64,000 bases of DNA, taken from the NCBI RefSeq assembly GCF_004345005.1, contig NZ_SMMX01000009.1, positions 62,001 through 126,000 on the forward strand, given 5' to 3'. Under the pieces are notes generated by a model. That model was not told where the DNA came from. It worked only from the letters and a program-made list of their open reading frames with translations, and searched no databases. Every line of letters starts with the position of its first letter. Position 1 is the first letter of the stretch. This document shows, piece by piece, positions 7,001 through 15,740 of the stretch. This stretch comes from Extibacter muris (lineage in GTDB: Bacteria; Bacillota; Clostridia; Lachnospirales; Lachnospiraceae). A program made the translations under genes and the position numbers.

Positions 7001-8368
7001 ATGGCAGATTATAAGGAAATGATCAAAAGGCAGAGAGCGTATTTCAGAGAAGGAGAGTGTAAAAGCATCGGATTCAGGATAGCGCAGCTTACGAGGCTGA
7101 ATGCATGGATCTGTGAAAACGAAGAGGCCATAATGGAGGCGCTTCAAAAGGATCTGCACAAGTCGCCTTTTGAAGCTTATGCTACAGAGATCGGTATTGT
7201 GAAAGAGGAGATAAAATATACGTTGAAGCATCTGCGCAAGTGGGCCCGGCCAAAACGGGTCCCCACGCCGGTTACGCAGTTTCCGTCCCGTTCCTTTATC
7301 TATCCGGAGCCTTACGGAGTCGTGCTAATCATGTCGCCGTGGAACTATCCGTTCCAGCTGACGATAGCGCCTCTTGTGGGCGCTATATGTGCGGGCAACT
7401 GTGCTGTCGTCAAACCTTCTGCCTATTCGCCGCACACTTCTGCCATCGTGGCGAAGATGATCCAGGCACTTTTCCCGAAAAAGTACGTGGATGTGATCAC
7501 GGGTGGAAGAAAGGAGAACGAAGCGCTCCTGAACGAGCGCTTTGATTATATATTCTTCACCGGCAGCGTGGATGTCGGCAGATACGTGATGGAGAAGGCG
7601 TCAAAGCACCTCACGCCCGTGAGCCTTGAACTGGGCGGAAAAAGCCCTTGTATCGTGGACGAGACGGCGGATATCAAGATGGCGGCAAAGCGTATCGTAT
7701 GGGGGAAGTTCCTGAATTCAGGCCAGACATGCGTTGCTCCGGATTACATATTAGTGCACAAGAGCGTAAAAGATAAGCTGCTGAAGCAGCTGGAAAAGAA
7801 CATATACAAAATGTACGGCAAAGATGCCTGCCATAATGCCGATTATCCGAAGATGATCAATGACAAGCATTTTGACAGGGTGCTCGGACTTATGAGAGGA
7901 ACCCATATCGTATGCGGCGGCGGAAGCAGAAGCGATACGAGGCAGATAGAACCGACGGTAGTAGACCAGGTGAACTGGGACAGCCCGGTCATGCAGGAAG
8001 AAATCTTCGGCCCCGTGCTGCCTGTGCTCACCTTCTACGACATTAAAGAGGCGGCCGCCATGGTCAATGCCAGGCCCCGTCCTCTGGCGTTATACCTGTT
8101 CACGAAAGAAAAGAGAAGGGAAGCCTACATCTTGCGGCACGTATCCTACGGCGGCGGATGCATCAACGATACGGTCGTACATCTGGCGACATCCCATATG
8201 CCGTTCGGCGGAGTCGGGAACAGCGGCATGGGCGGCTACCATGGCAAGGCGAGCTTCGATACGTTCACACATCAGAAAAGTATCATGAAAAAGTCGCTGC
8301 TCATAGACATACCTGTACGTTATGCACCGTTTAAGAATAAACTGAATATACTGAAAAAGCTACAATAA
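7001..8368 (+). CDS. Aldehyde dehydrogenase (NAD(P)+), class 3/fatty aldehyde type
   Basis: 455 residues, the length of the membrane-associated or class 3 aldehyde dehydrogenases, which oxidise medium- or long-chain aldehydes to acids. The cofactor and active-site motifs are present: MSPWNYPFQL, AVVKPSAYSP, FFTGSVDVGR, the general base Glu in LELGGKSP (about E210) and the nucleophile Cys in SGQTCVAPDY (about C244). GGVGNSGMG and FDTFTHQKS follow near the C-terminus. The start at 7001 lies 6 bp after AGGAGG; the ATG at 6983 lies before that site and is rejected. It is monocistronic and converges on feoB. Confidence 0.9.
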   Translation: MADYKEMIKRQRAYFREGECKSIGFRIAQLTRLNAWICENEEAIMEALQKDLHKSPFEAYATEIGIVKEEIKYTLKHLRKWARPKRVPTPVTQFPSRSFIYPEPYGVVLIMSPWNYPFQLTIAPLVGAICAGNCAVVKPSAYSPHTSAIVAKMIQALFPKKYVDVITGGRKENEALLNERFDYIFFTGSVDVGRYVMEKASKHLTPVSLELGGKSPCIVDETADIKMAAKRIVWGKFLNSGQTCVAPDYILVHKSVKDKLLKQLEKNIYKMYGKDACHNADYPKMINDKHFDRVLGLMRGTHIVCGGGSRSDTRQIEPTVVDQVNWDSPVMQEEIFGPVLPVLTFYDIKEAAAMVNARPRPLALYLFTKEKRREAYILRHVSYGGGCINDTVVHLATSHMPFGGVGNSGMGGYHGKASFDTFTHQKSIMKKSLLIDIPVRYAPFKNKLNILKKLQ

Positions 8369-8370
8369 TC

Positions 8371-8415
8371 GAAAGGGGTCAGACCTCCTGCATATGCAGG
8401 GGTCTGACCCCTTTC
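8371..8415. terminator. 45-bp near-perfect palindrome, bidirectional terminator
   Basis: GAAAGGGGTCAGACC (8371-8385) pairs perfectly with GGTCTGACCCCTTTC (8401-8415); the inner CCTGCATATGCAGG is itself palindromic, so nearly the whole 45 bases fold. It lies between the convergent aldehyde dehydrogenase and feoB genes. Confidence 0.75.
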
Positions 8416-8421
8416 AAAATT

Positions 8422-10464
8422 CTAAGACAATTGGCCGATTTGAAAGACAATTGTGCTTATTGTCCATGCTGTAAGCAGCTGGAAGAGAACAATTCCCAGT
8501 GTGCTTTTCCAGCTTTTCAGTTCCCGGTGCATGGTCGCTATGGTGGCGGTGCATGGAACATACAACAGGCAGAATACCATGAGCGCGTAGGCATTCAACG
8601 CGCCGAACCCCATAGAGCCAAGCGTGGCCACCATGGTGCCCATGCCGTGGGCGGTGGTGATGTTCTGGATGCCGAACAGTACGCTGCAGCTTGATACGAC
8701 GACTTCTTTGGCGGCGATTCCGGCGATGAGGGCTACGATAATCTGCCACTGGCCGAGGCCCGCTGGCCGGAAGATCGGCACAATCGCCTTTCCGATTATG
8801 GAGCCGAAGCTCTCGGTGATGTCGGTAACGTATCCGCCTGGGCCGAAGTTCAGGATGACCCACATGATGACCGATGCGATGAAGATAACAGTACCGGCCT
8901 TGGTCAGGTAATCTTTTATCTTTTCCCATACGTAGATGGCGATGGTGCGTGCATTCGGGGCCTTATATTCCGGCAGCTCGATCAGAAGCGCGTGTTCTGC
9001 CTTGCTTCCATCCATTTTAGACAGGATAAACGCAGTGGTGATAGCCACGACGATGCCGAGCACATACATGGAATAACAGACCATCATGGCTTGCTTCCCA
9101 AAAAACATGGAGGAAAACAGGACATATATAGGCAGCCTGGCACTGCAGGACATAAATGGCGTGACAAGTATCGTCTTGAACCGGTCCCTCTTATGTTCCA
9201 GCGCGCGGGATGCCATGATGGCAGGCACCGAACAGCCAAATCCAAGGAGCAGTGGCAGGAATGCACGTCCCGACAGGCCGAGCCGGCTCATGATGTCATC
9301 CATGATAAAGGCGACACGGGCCATATATCCGCTGTCCTCAAGAAACGCCAGAGCGAGGAACAAGATAAATATGTTGGGTAGAAAGGTGAGTATCCCTCCT
9401 ACTCCGGAGATGATGCCATCCACGACGAGAGAAGTCATCATCTCTCCAGTATTGATGGATGCAAGGCCGGCGGATACGGCAGCGGACAGCGCCTCGAGAC
9501 CTATCTCGAAATATCCTTTCAGCCAGTCACCTATTGTAAAGGTAAAGAAAAATACAAGAGCCATAATACCGAGGAAAATAGGAAGACCGAGCCAGCGGCT
9601 GGTAAGATAGCGGTCTATCTTGTCTGTGGAGGCCTCTTTCCGTGATTTGTTCACGAGTACTTCTGCGATGATTTCCTCGATGAAGTTATATTTCTGATTG
9701 ATGATATCCTTCTCATAGCTGCGGTTCACCGTGCTGCCCAGATCAAGGGGATAGGCATTTGTAATACCCTTGTCCTGTTCCAGTATCTTGATGGCATGCC
9801 AGCGCTTGTTATCCAGATGAGGATAACTCCGGCTGAGCGCAGAGATGATGAGGTCTATCTTGTCTTCTATGTAATCTTCATATACCATGGCATATTCTTC
9901 ATGATGATTGTGCCGGTGCGAAGACCGGAGTCCGGGATGGTGGTGGATCAGAGGGCCCTGCCTGTCGTATTCTTTGTGGTGGGAGACGGCATGCATGAGG
10001 ATGGAAAGGCCGGTCTTCTTTCTGGCAGATACCGGGATTGCGGGAACACCGAGCATCTCGGGGAGCCTGTGGAGGTCGATCTCCATACCGCGTTCTTCTA
10101 CGATATCCATCATATTCAGCGCCAGAACGACCGGCTTGCCAAGCTCTATGAGCTGCAGCGTCAGATACAGGTTGCGTTCCAGGCTGGATGCATCTATCAC
10201 GTCTATGATGACATCCACCTCATCGCTCATAATGCATTCCCTGGATACGGTCTCTTCCATCGTATAGGATGTAAGGCTGTATATGCCCGGAAGATCGATA
10301 AGCTTGAATTCCTGCCCCTTGTATGTAGCACGCCCTTCTTTCTTTTCCACGGTGACACCCGGCCAGTTGGCCACCTTGAGGTTGGCGCCTGTAAAGGCAT
10401 TGAACAGGGTCGTCTTTCCGCAGTTCGGATTACCTATGAAGCCTACGTTGATGGTCTTTCTCAT
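8422..10464 (-). CDS. feoB: Ferrous iron transporter B
   Basis: 680 residues. FeoB is the membrane GTPase that takes up Fe(II) under anaerobic conditions. The N-terminal G domain has GNPNCGKTT (G1, residues 11-19), DLPGIYSL (G3) and NMMD (G4). A linker with a His-rich patch (HHHPGLRSSHRHNHH) follows near residue 170. The rest is polytopic with the two Gate segments and the conserved GFGCSVPA. It overlaps feoA by 4 bp (ATGA), so the two are translationally coupled. A Fur-like box upstream of feoA suggests iron repression. The His-rich patch may bind metal (inference). Confidence 0.95.
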   Translation of the reverse strand: MRKTINVGFIGNPNCGKTTLFNAFTGANLKVANWPGVTVEKKEGRATYKGQEFKLIDLPGIYSLTSYTMEETVSRECIMSDEVDVIIDVIDASSLERNLYLTLQLIELGKPVVLALNMMDIVEERGMEIDLHRLPEMLGVPAIPVSARKKTGLSILMHAVSHHKEYDRQGPLIHHHPGLRSSHRHNHHEEYAMVYEDYIEDKIDLIISALSRSYPHLDNKRWHAIKILEQDKGITNAYPLDLGSTVNRSYEKDIINQKYNFIEEIIAEVLVNKSRKEASTDKIDRYLTSRWLGLPIFLGIMALVFFFTFTIGDWLKGYFEIGLEALSAAVSAGLASINTGEMMTSLVVDGIISGVGGILTFLPNIFILFLALAFLEDSGYMARVAFIMDDIMSRLGLSGRAFLPLLLGFGCSVPAIMASRALEHKRDRFKTILVTPFMSCSARLPIYVLFSSMFFGKQAMMVCYSMYVLGIVVAITTAFILSKMDGSKAEHALLIELPEYKAPNARTIAIYVWEKIKDYLTKAGTVIFIASVIMWVILNFGPGGYVTDITESFGSIIGKAIVPIFRPAGLGQWQIIVALIAGIAAKEVVVSSCSVLFGIQNITTAHGMGTMVATLGSMGFGALNAYALMVFCLLYVPCTATIATMHRELKSWKSTLGIVLFQLLTAWTISTIVFQIGQLS

Positions 10465-10691
10465 TGTTCCGCCACCTCCCGTACTTCGATATGGTCGGCA
10501 ATCCTTCTGCCCATGGCAAAGCGGGTGCCCCGGAACTTTGCCGTCAGGGAGCCCTTTTTGTCATTGTTCAATATTGTAATCTGTGTACCTTCTGTCAGAC
10601 CGAGCGCCTCGAGACGGCGTTCCAGGCCAAGCTCGATATCAATCGACTTGACCTCGTAGGTCTGGCTGTTTTTTCCTTGCTTCAGTGTCAT
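10461..10691 (-). CDS. feoA: Ferrous iron transport protein A
   Basis: 76 residues, the usual size of this small cytosolic SH3-like protein, which works with FeoB. It contains the conserved ERRLEALGLTEGTQITILN core and the family C-terminus ADHIEV. TAGGAGC lies upstream of the ATG. First gene of feoAB, with a Fur-like palindrome about 30 bp before the start. Confidence 0.92.
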   Translation of the reverse strand: MTLKQGKNSQTYEVKSIDIELGLERRLEALGLTEGTQITILNNDKKGSLTAKFRGTRFAMGRRIADHIEVREVAEQ

Positions 10692-10717
10692 ATCGGAATA
10701 GCTCCTATAATGTTATT

Positions 10718-10730
10718 GATAATTATTATC
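10718..10730. promoter_or_regulatory. Fur-like box upstream of feoAB
   Basis: The palindrome GATAATTATTATC lies in an AT-rich stretch 27 bp before feoA. It matches the GATAAT half-sites of the Fur consensus; repression of feoAB by Fe(II)-Fur is inferred from the family. Confidence 0.6.
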
Positions 10731-10756
10731 TATTACATTCCATATCATACCACTAT

Positions 10757-10785
10757 TTGACGTAAATGGCAATGTGAAGTATACT
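10757..10785 (+). promoter_or_regulatory. Promoter of the CmpB-type membrane protein gene
   Basis: TTGACG (10757-10762), 17 bp, TATACT (10780-10785). Confidence 0.55.
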
Positions 10786-10822
10786 ATAAACACTATAAAA
10801 AGGAGCAGGATGGAGCGGACTT

Positions 10823-11632
10823 ATGCAGGTGTACTTTTTCATATTATATTTCTTCACATACGGATTTCTCGGGTGGTGTACAGAGGTGGCTTATGCGACG
10901 ACAAAGCAGCATAAGTTCGTAAACCGGGGATTTTTAAATGGTCCTATATGCCCAATCTACGGCATCGGCGTGGGCGTGGTCGTACAGTTCCTGACACCGG
11001 TGAGGGAAAATCTCGTCCTGCTTTATGTGACGTCTACCATACTTGTCACGTTGATTGAATGGATAACAGGGTTTCTGATGGATAAGATATTCCATCACAA
11101 GTGGTGGGATTATTCCGGACAGCCGCTGAACATAGGCGGATATGTCTGTCTGATATTTTCACTCGTCTGGGGCGTGGCCTGCGTCTTTATCGTGAAAGTG
11201 ATTCATCCGCTCATACATAAGGGGCTTTCCCTGCTTCCGACGGTAGCAGGCGTCGTACTTATCGCTGTGCTTGGAGCAGTGCTCATCTCAGACATCTATG
11301 TCACGGCTTCCGGCATCCTGAAGCTGAACCGGCGCCTGGAGATGATGGAACGGATTGCCGCAGAGCTGCGGGAGCTTTCTGATAAAGTGGGTGAGAATAT
11401 CCATGAAAATGTACTGGAGACGATGGAAGTAACAGAAGAGATCAAAGAAAGACTGGAAGCAGCTACAGAAGAGCAGAAGGGCCGTGTCGCAGATCTGAAA
11501 GAAAAATACAGAGAACTGGCGGAGCACGGGACAAAAGTGAGCAACCGCCTGCTGAAGGCCTTCCCGAAGATGGAATCGAGAAAGCATAAGGATATCCTGA
11601 AAGAGCTTCAGATGAAGATACTTAAGAAATAA
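10823..11632 (+). CDS. Membrane protein of the putative ABC-transporter type IV (CmpB, PF06541-like) family
   Basis: 269 residues. The N-terminal 150 residues carry about five membrane segments with the family signature GFLGWCTEVAYA near residue 15, RGFLNGPICPIYGIG (about 36-50) and a WDYSG motif. A long charged, coiled-coil-prone cytoplasmic tail follows (about 165-269). The family is common in Lachnospiraceae and annotated as a putative ABC permease, but no ATPase is nearby and the function is not established. GGAG lies 7 bp before the ATG. Its stop codon lies at the edge of the first repeat copy (11631). Confidence 0.75.
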   Translation: MQVYFFILYFFTYGFLGWCTEVAYATTKQHKFVNRGFLNGPICPIYGIGVGVVVQFLTPVRENLVLLYVTSTILVTLIEWITGFLMDKIFHHKWWDYSGQPLNIGGYVCLIFSLVWGVACVFIVKVIHPLIHKGLSLLPTVAGVVLIAVLGAVLISDIYVTASGILKLNRRLEMMERIAAELRELSDKVGENIHENVLETMEVTEEIKERLEAATEEQKGRVADLKEKYRELAEHGTKVSNRLLKAFPKMESRKHKDILKELQMKILKK

Positions 11633-11925
11633 ATGTGGGTTTAAGTAAAGTGGCTGCGGACAGGGAGCCGGGTGGCATCTGCTCCGATGCGTCCGAGGCT
11701 CTGACTATTTCACGTATCCCTAACCCTCCGGAATGCGCGCCGACAACGGCTTGCATCCCGCAGGATAAGGGCTACGGAAAGGATTCTCCGCCTCTCCCGC
11801 TTGCACCTGCGCATCTCCCACCCGGCTCCCCGCCCGCTATCTACTTCACTTAACAAGGGCAAGGACGGCTGTGTGGCGTTACTGGCCAGCGGATGAACGC
11901 TGGCTGCGTCAGTTGAGTGATAAAA
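11631..11925 (+). repeat. Structured inverted repeat, copy 1 (about 295 nt)
   Basis: It starts with AAATGTGGGTTTAAG directly at the stop codon of the preceding gene and runs to about 11925. It aligns with the reverse complement of 12163-12457: the first 65 positions align without a gap with 48 identities, including GCTCCGATGCGTCCG, and later blocks such as GGATTCTCCG and GCTATCTACT also match. The arms GGGAGCCGGGTGG (11663-11675) and CCACCCGGCTCCC (11818-11830) pair perfectly over 13 bp. An open frame exists (11635-11853) but no ribosome site supports it. Candidate structured RNA or short non-autonomous mobile element. Confidence 0.65.
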
Positions 11926-12053
11926 TATCGCAAGCTTAATGTGAATAACACAAAGAGCAGATGAATGATAAGAGCTTTGCTAGTCCAGATGAATCAGGCT
12001 GGCGAGTTTGTTCTTTGTTAACATTTGCGGCGAGGCGTACACGCCGTTGCTGC

Positions 12054-12119
12054 AAGAAGAGCCGGAACCAGGCAGGGGATGTTATCTCAACATCCCGGTA
12101 CCTGATTCCGGCTCTTCTT
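12054..12119. terminator. Long hairpin between the two repeat copies
   Basis: AAGAAGAGCCGGAA (12054-12067) pairs with TTCCGGCTCTTCTT (12106-12119), with inner stems CCAGG/CCTG and GGGATGTT/AACATCCC. It may terminate the convergent transcripts or be part of the element. Confidence 0.55.
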
Positions 12120-12162
12120 CATTACGATTACTTTCAACTAAAGTTATCAGCCTGCTTAGCCC

Positions 12163-12457
12163 CTTTTCACTATGCTGACACAGCCAAAGCCCATCCATCA
12201 GCCGGCAGCGTCACACAGCCACCCCCACCCATGCCAGTAAAGTAGATAGCCGATGGAGAGGTATGGGACAGATGCGAAGGTATAAGCGGAAGGGACGGAG
12301 AATCCTCACCAGATTCCTTGGCTTGTGGGGTGAGAGCCGCCATCGGCGTACATCCCACAGGCTTAGGAATCTGTGTGATAGTCGCAGTTCCCGGACGCAT
12401 CGGAGCATCTGCCCCATACCTCCCCAGCGGCGTCTACATTACCTAAACTCACATTTT
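12163..12457 (-). repeat. Structured inverted repeat, copy 2 (about 295 nt)
   Basis: Read on the minus strand it starts AAATGTGAGTTTAGG, so its first bases include the last sense codon and TGA stop of the symporter gene. Its paired arms are CCCATACCTCCCC (12413-12425) and GGAGAGGTATGGG (12256-12268) on the plus strand. At five stem columns both partners differ from copy 1 and still pair. The far end near 12163 matches copy 1 up to the GTCAG..AGTGA block. The minus-strand frame at 12170-12400 is not supported as a gene. Confidence 0.65.
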
Positions 12458-13909
12458 CTTCCGGTGCACGAGGTAGGACTGCACCATCAGATATCCCGGG
12501 TAGATGAGGCAGAATACCGGCAGCAGGTAGTTTGCCGGGAATCCAAGCTTCTCCAGATAACCGTCTACAAGTATGAAGATGACGATGAGCGGCAGTACAT
12601 AAGAGATATATCCCCTTGTCCAGTTGGGCAGCTTAAGCCCTTTGCCGCAGTTGACTTCTTTGCTGTAGTTCTTCCAGCCCCATCCATAGCGGTAGGTACA
12701 GAACAGCAGGTACAGCAGCGAACCGAGCGGAAGCAGCGTGTTGGAAACGATGAAGTCCTCAAGGTCCTGTACGGTGCTCCCTGCGCCGAATGGCTGGAAA
12801 CCGCTTAAAAGGTTGAAGCCGAGGGCACATGGGAGGGAGAGCAGTATGACGGCGACCGCGTTTACGACAACCGCTTTCTTTCGGCTCCAGCCAAAATCCA
12901 TAGCAAATGCCACGATATTTTCAAACACCGCGATGATCGTAGTCAGAGCGGCAAAAGCCATGAATGCGAAGAACAGGGAGCCCCATACCCTTCCGCCGGC
13001 CATTTCGTTAAAGGTAGCGGGGAGGGTTACGAAGATAAGGCCCGGTCCGCTGCCTGCGTCGATGTCATATGTAAAGCATGCAGGAAAGATGATCAGTCCT
13101 GAAAACAAGGCGACTAAAGTATCCAGAACGACTACGTTCAGGCTCTCTGACACGAGGGAATGGTCTTTTCCGATGTAGCTCCCGAATATAGCCAGCGCTC
13201 CGATGCCGAGGCTCAGCGTGAAAAATGCCTGCCCAAGTGCTGCGAAGATAATCTCGCCGAGGGAATAGTTCTCAAGAGCCCTGCCAAAATCAGGAATGAG
13301 GTAGAAGGCAAGTCCTTCCTTTGCTCCGCTTAGAAGAAAGCTGTGTACGACAAGTACGAGCATGACGACAAACAATGCACCCATCATATACTTGGATATC
13401 TTTTCTACGCCGTTGCGGAGGCCTTTGGAACAGATGAAGAATCCGATGACGGTCACGACGAGCATCCAGAGGACCTGCTGTGAAGGGCTGGCGAGAAAGC
13501 CGGAGAAGGCAGAATCGATCTGCTCCGCGTTTTTGCCGCCCAGTGAGCCGGCAGCGGTCTTGAAGAAGTAAGCGAGCATCCACCCGCCGACTGTCGTATA
13601 GAACATCATCAGCATATAGTTTCCGACCAGGGGGACAAGCTTGACATAATGCCATTTCGTTCCCTCTGGTTCCAGTATCTCAAAAGATCTGGCGGCGGAT
13701 TTCTGTGAGGCCCGTCCGACGGAATACTCCATCGTCATGATGGGAAGACCGAGGAGAATCAGAAATACAAGATAGATCAGTACGAAAGCCGCACCCCCGT
13801 ACTGCCCGGTGATATACGGGAACCGCCACACGTTGCCCAGCCCTACCGCACAGCCTGCGCTGATGAGCAGGAACCCGAGACGTGATGAAAATTTTTCTCG
13901 TGTGTTCAT
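12449..13909 (-). CDS. Sodium:neurotransmitter symporter family (NSS) transporter
   Basis: 486 residues, about twelve membrane segments. The N-terminal signature SAGCAVGLGNVWRFPY (about 17-32) with NVWRFP is diagnostic for bacterial NSS proteins, which import amino acids such as Trp, Tyr or Leu with Na+. Also present is GQAFFTLSLGIGALAIFGSY (about TM6). The substrate cannot be read from the sequence. AAGGAG lies 8 bp before the ATG. It is transcribed towards the CmpB-type gene, and its stop codon lies inside repeat copy 2. Confidence 0.92.
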   Translation of the reverse strand: MNTREKFSSRLGFLLISAGCAVGLGNVWRFPYITGQYGGAAFVLIYLVFLILLGLPIMTMEYSVGRASQKSAARSFEILEPEGTKWHYVKLVPLVGNYMLMMFYTTVGGWMLAYFFKTAAGSLGGKNAEQIDSAFSGFLASPSQQVLWMLVVTVIGFFICSKGLRNGVEKISKYMMGALFVVMLVLVVHSFLLSGAKEGLAFYLIPDFGRALENYSLGEIIFAALGQAFFTLSLGIGALAIFGSYIGKDHSLVSESLNVVVLDTLVALFSGLIIFPACFTYDIDAGSGPGLIFVTLPATFNEMAGGRVWGSLFFAFMAFAALTTIIAVFENIVAFAMDFGWSRKKAVVVNAVAVILLSLPCALGFNLLSGFQPFGAGSTVQDLEDFIVSNTLLPLGSLLYLLFCTYRYGWGWKNYSKEVNCGKGLKLPNWTRGYISYVLPLIVIFILVDGYLEKLGFPANYLLPVFCLIYPGYLMVQSYLVHRKKM

Positions 13910-14020
13910 TTTGCTACACTCCTTTAAAATAACATGCTGCCCTCAGGAAAACATACAGACCGAGGGTACTTCCCCCATTCTACTAAATAGAGCGAGGACG
14001 TGTCAATCATCAAATGCATG

Positions 14021-14049
14021 TTGACAAAAACAGCAATAGCGGATATGAT
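14021..14049 (+). promoter_or_regulatory. Promoter of the surface adhesin gene
   Basis: TTGACA (14021-14026), 17 bp, TATGAT (14044-14049). The leader of about 115 nt contains short hairpins (GGGGAATCCCC near 14102; TGGGA/TCCCA near 14120). Confidence 0.65.
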
Positions 14050-14171
14050 AATTACACTCGTCAAGTAATTCTATCAGACAATAAATCAATTCGTCATCAT
14101 GCGGGGAATCCCCGTCCTTGGGAGCAATCATCCCAGATTTTCCTTCAACTATTAAGAAAAGGAGAATGCAT

Positions 14172-15719
14172 ATGAAACACGTAGCCAGACTATGGAGGCT
14201 GTTGGCGTCCGGTTTATTTTTGCTGCTTTTATCTCTCGCCCTTCTGGGGCTGGAAGAGACGGAGGTGCGGGCCGCGCCCGTGTCTCTCGTACAGGGGGAG
14301 GCAGTCTATTACCAGGGCTATTCGACACATTACTATTATATAGACGGTGTCCTCGGATATTGCCTTGAGCCGGGCAAGACTCCGCCGTCCGATGGAAGCT
14401 ATGATTCACAGGTCATCGATAACAGCCAGCTTCTGAGCAAAGCGATGTATTACGTCTACGGAGGCCCGGGCTATGAGACCCATATGAGGCCCGCGCTTCC
14501 AGAAGCATGGAGGTCCGAGGCGAATGTCTACTGTCTGTCCCATTGTGTACTGTCGTATATATATGACAACTTGAGCGGGGACAGTGATGCATTCATCGGG
14601 CTGAATGAAGAGATGAAGAACCAGGTCATACAGTGCGCTTCCTGGATCAGAGGGTGGCCTGCGATACCGGCCCCCGATATCTCATTCTCGGGCACGGAGT
14701 TCAACAGCTGGTTCGACAGAGAAGGAAAGCAGCAGAGGACAGATGAGATAACATGTACCGGTGATGCAGATAACAGCATTACGATTCCGCTGCCGGAGGG
14801 AGTGTGGCTTGTGAACGTCTCGAAAGGAACAAAGAAGGAAGGGCAGGTCCGGGTGATGGGAGGGGACCGCTTCTATCTGTCTGCCGATGTCGGAATGCTT
14901 AACGGTGAGCGGTATGAGAGCGGAGCGCTCTATGGCAGCCGCCGGCAGGCGTGGCGGACCTTAGTGATCAGGTCCGGCAGCAATGGGCAGGATATCGGCG
15001 GCGGAAGCCTGATAACGGTCGAGACAGCGCCTGCTTCTCTGGCAGTGACGTGGCTTCCAAAGCCGGAACTTGTCACGGACAAACAGGCGGATAAGACTGG
15101 AAAGTCCTATAAAGTAGGGGATATTGTCACCTATACGATAGAAGTGACGCAGCGCATCCAGAATGCGGTTGCCAAAAATGTCGTCATTTCAGACACGATT
15201 CTGACCGAGGGGGTCAAGCTTCAGAAAAATTCTGTCGTCCTTCTGGACGCGCATCAACGCGCCGTATCAGACGCAGTAATCACAGTAGAAGGGAACACTT
15301 ACAGCATCCATTCGGGCGAGTCGCTGGAATTTCTGCAGAGCGTAGAGCGCGGAGAGAAGTTCTATGTGGAATATCAGATAGCCATTACCGACGCATCCGT
15401 CATTGGGAGAGAGATAGAGAATGAAGTCGTCGTGAGGGCGGACAATGCCGACGAAGTGAAGGACCGTGAGATTGTAACGGTGGAGGAACCTGAGATACCG
15501 AGGGAACCGGAAACGCCGGAAGAAGAGCCGAAAGAAGTTCCGGAAGAAGAGAAGCCCGTGATTGAGGAACCAGAAGCAGAACCCGCACCAAAACCGGCAG
15601 TAAAAGCAGAGGCAGTAAAGACGGGGGATGAAGAAAATTTGATGGTTCTTATCTTATTGCTCATTCTTTCTTGCACCGCAATCACCGCCTGTGGTAAAAT
15701 AGCTCGTAAGACTAAGTAG
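14172..15719 (+). CDS. Cell-wall-anchored thioester-domain adhesin
   Basis: 515 residues. A signal peptide (1-35) is followed by a thioester domain: Cys64 in GYCLEPG and Gln154 in IQCASW are the usual partners of an internal Cys-Gln thioester used by Gram-positive adhesins for covalent attachment to host surfaces. Around 310-440 is a DUF11/isopeptide-type domain (YKVGDIVTYTIEVTQ). A Pro/Glu-rich stalk (about 445-480) ends in a sorting signal, VKTGDEE, a hydrophobic helix and the basic tail RKTK; the motif differs from LPXTG, so a class B or D-like sortase may be used (inference). The start at 14172 follows AAAAGGAG by 7 bp. It has its own promoter, and leuC starts 21 bp after it. Confidence 0.85.
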   Translation: MKHVARLWRLLASGLFLLLLSLALLGLEETEVRAAPVSLVQGEAVYYQGYSTHYYYIDGVLGYCLEPGKTPPSDGSYDSQVIDNSQLLSKAMYYVYGGPGYETHMRPALPEAWRSEANVYCLSHCVLSYIYDNLSGDSDAFIGLNEEMKNQVIQCASWIRGWPAIPAPDISFSGTEFNSWFDREGKQQRTDEITCTGDADNSITIPLPEGVWLVNVSKGTKKEGQVRVMGGDRFYLSADVGMLNGERYESGALYGSRRQAWRTLVIRSGSNGQDIGGGSLITVETAPASLAVTWLPKPELVTDKQADKTGKSYKVGDIVTYTIEVTQRIQNAVAKNVVISDTILTEGVKLQKNSVVLLDAHQRAVSDAVITVEGNTYSIHSGESLEFLQSVERGEKFYVEYQIAITDASVIGREIENEVVVRADNADEVKDREIVTVEEPEIPREPETPEEEPKEVPEEEKPVIEEPEAEPAPKPAVKAEAVKTGDEENLMVLILLLILSCTAITACGKIARKTK

Positions 15720-15740
15720 ATGAAGGAGGCGTCATAAGAT

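Noticed and set aside
11635-11853. Open frame in repeat copy 1, similar in sequence to the minus-strand frame 12170-12400 in copy 2
   Set aside because: No ribosome binding site, odd proline-rich composition, and the similarity is explained by the repeat; stem covariation argues for RNA or DNA structure rather than coding.
15720-15740. Leucine T-box before leuC
   Set aside because: Only 21 bp separate the adhesin stop from leuC and no T-box sequence is found in this part.
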